NCBI GenBank assembly: GCA_022615215.1
Contig: JAKEHD010000026.1
Location: 1-8,179 of the forward strand
Reading direction: 5' to 3'
DNA length: 8,179 nt
Origin: Blastocatellia bacterium
Lineage (GTDB): Bacteria; Acidobacteriota; Blastocatellia; UBA7656
Shown here: piece by piece, positions 6,128-8,179 of the stretch
Layout of the letters: every line of letters starts with the position of its first letter
Position numbering within the stretch: position 1 is the first letter of the stretch
Translations under genes and position numbers: made by a program
Notes under the pieces: model-generated
What the model was told of the DNA's origin: nothing
What the model saw: only the letters and a program-made list of their open reading frames with translations
Databases searched by the model: none

Positions 6128-6175
6128 TAATTCTCCTTTTCTGGTTGTAGATGGCTGCCTCGCCGGGGCGTTCGG

Positions 6176-6255
6176 AAGGATGAAGGATGAAGGATGAAGG
6201 ATGAAAATAATTGTGAGTATGTCGATTCATCCTTCATCCTTCCGCCTTCATCCTT
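6176..6255. repeat. Symmetric heptad hairpin, four AAGGATG units facing four CATCCTT units
   Basis: The left arm (6176-6203) is AAGGATG repeated exactly four times. The right arm (6228-6255) is CATCCTT CATCCTT CCGCCTT CATCCTT, the reverse complement apart from two bases. The 24-bp centre (6204-6227) is AT-rich. The arms could form a stem of 28 positions with only two mismatches. The array begins about 50 bases upstream of the 293-aa gene's start, so it may lie in that gene's promoter or leader. Confidence 0.9.
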
Positions 6256-6350
6256 ACTTTCAATCCGCCTGCCCTTCGCGATTATCTGTCCGCCCATTAA
6301 CTATAGACGCATTTTCCGGGGCGAATAATTTATTAATCATGATTTTTTCC

Positions 6351-6480
6351 GGCCGCGAATCGGCGTGGCGGCCTTTATACATGGTTCGGCGGGGATGTGA
6401 ATGAGATAGGCAGGATTCCATTCAGAGCACAGGAGACCGAAGGCGGCCGATGCATGAAAGCGGGCCGTCTCGGGTCTCTT
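6351..6480. terminator. Stem-loops downstream of the glycine-zipper gene (no T tract)
   Basis: A long interrupted hairpin pairs AGGAGACC (6431-6438) with GGTCTCTT (6473-6480) and AGGCGGCC (6441-6448) with GGCCGTCT (6463-6470), the latter with one G-T wobble, around a 14-base loop. It lies about 24 bases past the stop of the 6504-7319 gene, the right place for a 3' structure, but no U tract follows on the minus strand. A smaller GGCCGC/GCGGCC pair sits at 6351-6373. The rest of the 6256-6503 gap shows no gene I can support. Confidence 0.35.
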
Positions 6481-6503
6481 GCCTGTTGACCTGACGAAGG
6501 GCT

Positions 6504-7319
6504 TCAGTTATCGAGGCCGAGCTTCCGGGCGGTTTCACGGTCTATGCGCCCCGTTTCAGGCAGACCGTTATCGCGCTGAAAGCGGGCGAGCGCACTGCGG
6601 GTCTGAGGGCCTACGAGGCCGTCTACCGGGCCTGCTTCATAGCCCTGTTCGTTGAGAGCGTGCTGCACGTCCATAATCAGATTGCGCGTGGGGCGGAACC
6701 GTTCCTCTTCGGAAGCGGAAGCCTTGAGCGCGCGAATCTCCATCTCGGTCCCCGATTCGAGCCTCAACTCTTTTTCGCCATCGATTATGAGCGAGCCTGC
6801 GCCCGCGCCGCCGCCTATAAGTATGCCTATGAGGGCACCTTTGCCGCCGCCGATCAATCCTCCGAGCACGCCGCCTATCGCAGCCCCTATAGCGCCGCGC
6901 TTGATCGATTGCTCTCCGCGACTGCCCGTCTCTATGCGGCCCTCTTCGTCGACCACCTTCACGGATTCCGACCGGCGCACTTCGAGAAGTTCCGCGTTGA
7001 GCGGCGCGGCGCTTCCGTTTCTGAGTTCTATCGTGTCGAACTCCAGAGTCATTTCAGTCTTGCCTTTGATCTTCCCCGACTCTTTCAATTGCGATATGTG
7101 ACCGCGCACGGTCGCCCCCTCGTATTCGAGCGGAGAGATGACCGTAGCGGTGAAGCGGTCGCCGGCTCGATTGGTCTTACTGCTGATCCCCGTATCGAGT
7201 TGGATGAGTATGCGGGTTCTCGCGGGCACGGGCAACGTCTGAAATGATGCTCCCATCAAAGGCATCGCCAGCATCCCGATAGTGATAATCGCCAGCGCGC
7301 TGGCAAGGTATTTTTTCAT
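6504..7319 (-). CDS. Secreted glycine-zipper protein with C-terminal peptidoglycan-binding domain
   Basis: This 271-residue protein starts with a Sec signal peptide: MKKY, a hydrophobic core at 5-22 and a likely cut after MGA (22-24). Residues 33-118 form a beta-rich region beginning VPARTRILIQLDTGISSKTN, a pattern seen in many periplasmic proteins of unknown role. Residues 142-177 are a glycine zipper with GAIGAAIGGVLGGLIGGG and a second GALIGILIGGG, which may span or pack into a membrane. Residues 213-268 match the PG_binding_1 fold, with VQHALNEQGY, GPVDGLVGPQTRSALARFQ and GRIDRETARKLG. It probably anchors to the cell wall from the periplasm. AAAGGAGA lies seven to eight bases before the ATG, supporting the start. 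The zipper uses ATA for most isoleucines. It is a single-gene unit with palindromes on both sides. Confidence 0.88.
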   Translation of the reverse strand: MKKYLASALAIITIGMLAMPLMGASFQTLPVPARTRILIQLDTGISSKTNRAGDRFTATVISPLEYEGATVRGHISQLKESGKIKGKTEMTLEFDTIELRNGSAAPLNAELLEVRRSESVKVVDEEGRIETGSRGEQSIKRGAIGAAIGGVLGGLIGGGKGALIGILIGGGAGAGSLIIDGEKELRLESGTEMEIRALKASASEEERFRPTRNLIMDVQHALNEQGYEAGPVDGLVGPQTRSALARFQRDNGLPETGRIDRETARKLGLDN

Positions 7320-7350
7320 TGCGATTCTCCTTTATGCTTGCTTGAGAACG

Positions 7351-7385
7351 CCCCTCCTTAAAGGGGGGTGAGTCAAGGATGACTC
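7351..7385. repeat. CCCCTCC/GGGGGG palindrome and GAGTCA/TGACTC inverted repeat
   Basis: CCCCTCCTTAAAGGGGGG (7351-7368) is an imperfect palindrome, followed directly by GAGTCA-AGGA-TGACTC (7370-7385). Both lie within about 70 bases of the start of the glycine-zipper gene and could be a dispersed repeat or an operator for it. The gap from 7320 to 7738 otherwise holds the 16-bp direct repeat and a heptad array, and no gene I can support. Confidence 0.45.
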
Positions 7386-7501
7386 AAAGGTATGGATGTT
7401 TTTCGCGGACAAAAAGATTTCCATGACGGGCAGGAATTTATTTTTCGAGAAAACCGCAATGAATACAGTCATTAGTGGCGCGGCGATGATTTGCGCGCGC
7501 A

Positions 7502-7533
7502 GAATGAATACATTTATGAATGAATACATTTAT
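7502..7533. repeat. Perfect 16-bp tandem duplication GAATGAATACATTTAT
   Basis: GAATGAATACATTTAT occurs twice without a gap or mismatch, at 7502-7517 and 7518-7533. A partial copy, AATGAATACA, is at 7458-7467. The AT-rich unit contrasts with its surroundings. It sits about 185 bases upstream of the glycine-zipper start and about 205 bases before the symporter remnant. A pair of protein-binding sites or a recent slippage duplication would both fit. Confidence 0.8.
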
Positions 7534-7685
7534 TGAGGTCGTCGCAGATCGAGAGCGATTACAAACTCTTTGCAAAAGGCGGGGCCGATTCTCTGTTTAG
7601 CGAAAGGGGTGACGTTCATCGGTCGAAGAACTTTTTGCAACCTACTTAACGCATGATAAGTAAAGGCCGTCATAAGTATTGACAG

Positions 7686-7720
7686 ATGATAGCTGACGGC
7701 TGATAGCTGATAGCTGACCC
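7686..7720. repeat. Second CTGATAG heptad array
   Basis: The 7-bp units read ATGATAG CTGACGG CTGATAG CTGATAG CTGACCC. The unit and phase are those of the right arm at 5213-5244, but no facing arm is present. The last unit supplies the in-frame TGA (7715-7717) that closes the symporter-like frame upstream, 19 bases before its ribosome binding site. TTGACA at 7679-7684 just precedes the array, but no good -10 follows. Confidence 0.8.
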
Positions 7721-7738
7721 TGCGTCGTGGAGAGATGT

Positions 7739-8098
7739 ATGAGCGGATTGATAGCCAACCTGCGGGAATACTGGATGGTCCACCTGCTTTCAGTCATCAT
7801 GGGTCTGTACTGGCGTCGCGGGAGCGGCCCGGCCGTGATTGCATCTTTTGCGGCGGGCACGGCGACGCTTTTGCTGTGGGAGTACGCGCCGGGCGGCAAG
7901 CAGATTCATGAAGTATTTCCCGCCCTCTTCCTTTCTTTACTCGCGTATATCGTCGTATCATTGCGAACAGGTGTGAACGAAGCAGAGGAGGTCAAACGCC
8001 TGTTTCAAGGTGCGGGCGCGGCTGCCTGCGCACCCTTAGAAAGAAATCTTTTAAGAAAGAAGTTTTTTAAAAAAGAAATCACGACTTGTGCTAGTTGA
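7739..8098 (+). pseudogene. C-terminal remnant of a sodium:solute symporter (SSS family)
   Basis: The predicted protein (119 aa from the ATG at 7739; a GTG at 7727 adds four) resembles only the last part of SSS-family transporters, which are usually about 480-550 residues. GLYWRR (22-27) is the typical loop before a late helix. AVIASFAAGTATLLLWEY (32-49) and VFPALFLSLLAYIVVSL (59-75) are two membrane segments, joined by IHE before VFPAL. EEVKRLF (83-89) is a usual tail. The remaining residues, including LLRKKFFKKEI, are encoded by the 16-bp repeat at 8038-8080 and look added. A heptad array with an in-frame stop lies where the rest of the gene should be. GGAG at 7729-7732 is six bases before the ATG, so a short membrane protein could still be made. 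A real small protein is the alternative. Confidence 0.6.
8038..8080. repeat. Decaying 16-bp tandem repeat related to the 18-nt interrupting sequence
   Basis: The units are AGAAAGAAATCTTTTA (8038-8053), AGAAAGAAGTTTTTTA (8054-8069, two differences) and AAAAAGAAATC (8070-8080, partial). The first unit shares 14 bases, AGAAAGAAATCTTT, with the sequence at 3954-3967, and 11 of the same type with 2841-2851. The array follows a GGTGCG/CGCACC palindrome (8009-8034) and lies inside the 3' end of the symporter remnant. Confidence 0.7.
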
Positions 8099-8142
8099 AA
8101 ACAGCCCGATTCTGCTTGCATTTTGATCCCCTCCCCTTTTAA

Positions 8143-8174
8143 TTGATAGTGTGAAGCCTGCGCTTCATTATCAA
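8143..8174. other. Strong hairpin at the right edge
   Basis: TTGATA (8143-8148) pairs with TATCAA (8169-8174), and after a two-base bulge GTGAAGC (8151-8157) pairs with GCTTCAT (8162-8168) around a CTGC loop, 13 pairs in all. It lies 45 bases past the symporter remnant's stop. It could be a terminator or another dispersed palindrome; the window ends before a T tract could be seen. Between 8099 and 8142 I see nothing else. Confidence 0.45.
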
Positions 8175-8179
8175 ATCTC

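Noticed and set aside
6660..7247. Plus-strand open frames across the glycine-zipper gene
   Set aside because: They are shadows of the minus-strand gene, which has a signal peptide, a ribosome binding site and a peptidoglycan-binding domain.
7332..7529. Minus-strand 65-codon frame upstream of the glycine-zipper gene
   Set aside because: Its N-terminus is encoded by the 16-bp tandem repeat and its C-terminus by the CCCCTCC palindrome; there is no ribosome binding site.
7679..7706. TTGACA as the -35 of a promoter for the symporter remnant
   Set aside because: The only -10 candidate at 16 bp is TGATAG, which matches poorly and belongs to the heptad array.

Overview
The window looks like chromosomal DNA from a free-living bacterium of moderate to fairly high GC content. 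Two features suggest the lineage. ATA is the favoured isoleucine codon in the genes I checked, although GC is well above 50%. The intergenic spaces are full of short palindromic and 7-bp tandem repeats. With the soil-type gene content (an OLE1-like desaturase, a ROK kinase, a secreted glycine-zipper/peptidoglycan-binding protein), an Acidobacteriota-like or similar soil lineage is my best guess. It is a guess: no rRNA or marker gene is present.

Layout. On the minus strand from the left edge lie the N-terminal end of an unrecognised gene (1-119), a small zinc-ribbon protein (209-394) and a complete UvrD/PcrA-type helicase (597-2645). A 355-bp repeat-rich region separates the helicase from a divergent acyl-lipid/acyl-CoA desaturase on the plus strand (3001-3942). 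The desaturase faces a ROK-family sugar kinase (4100-5083, minus), and a nested palindromic repeat fills the gap between their 3' ends. Further right on the minus strand are an unrecognised 293-aa protein (5246-6127) and a secreted glycine-zipper plus peptidoglycan-binding protein (6504-7319). At the right edge a plus-strand reading frame (7739-8098) looks like only the last fifth of a sodium:solute symporter, bracketed by repeats.

The genes do not form an obvious pathway or a defence, phage or secretion system. The striking part is the DNA between them. Most of the larger gaps carry 7-bp (heptad) arrays, often as paired inverted arms that could fold into long hairpins; each array has a different unit (TGCGTGA, GTCCGTC, GACCACT, CTGATAG, AAGGATG). 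A separate 17-18 nt sequence, AAGAAAGAAATCYTTAT, interrupts two other repeats. At 3939-4013 an uninterrupted inverted sister copy lies beside the interrupted one, so the interruption can be read directly. A related 16-bp tandem forms the tail of the symporter remnant. The repeats touch gene ends: they supply the desaturase stop codon, adjoin the kinase promoter, and form the truncated 5' edge of the symporter fragment.
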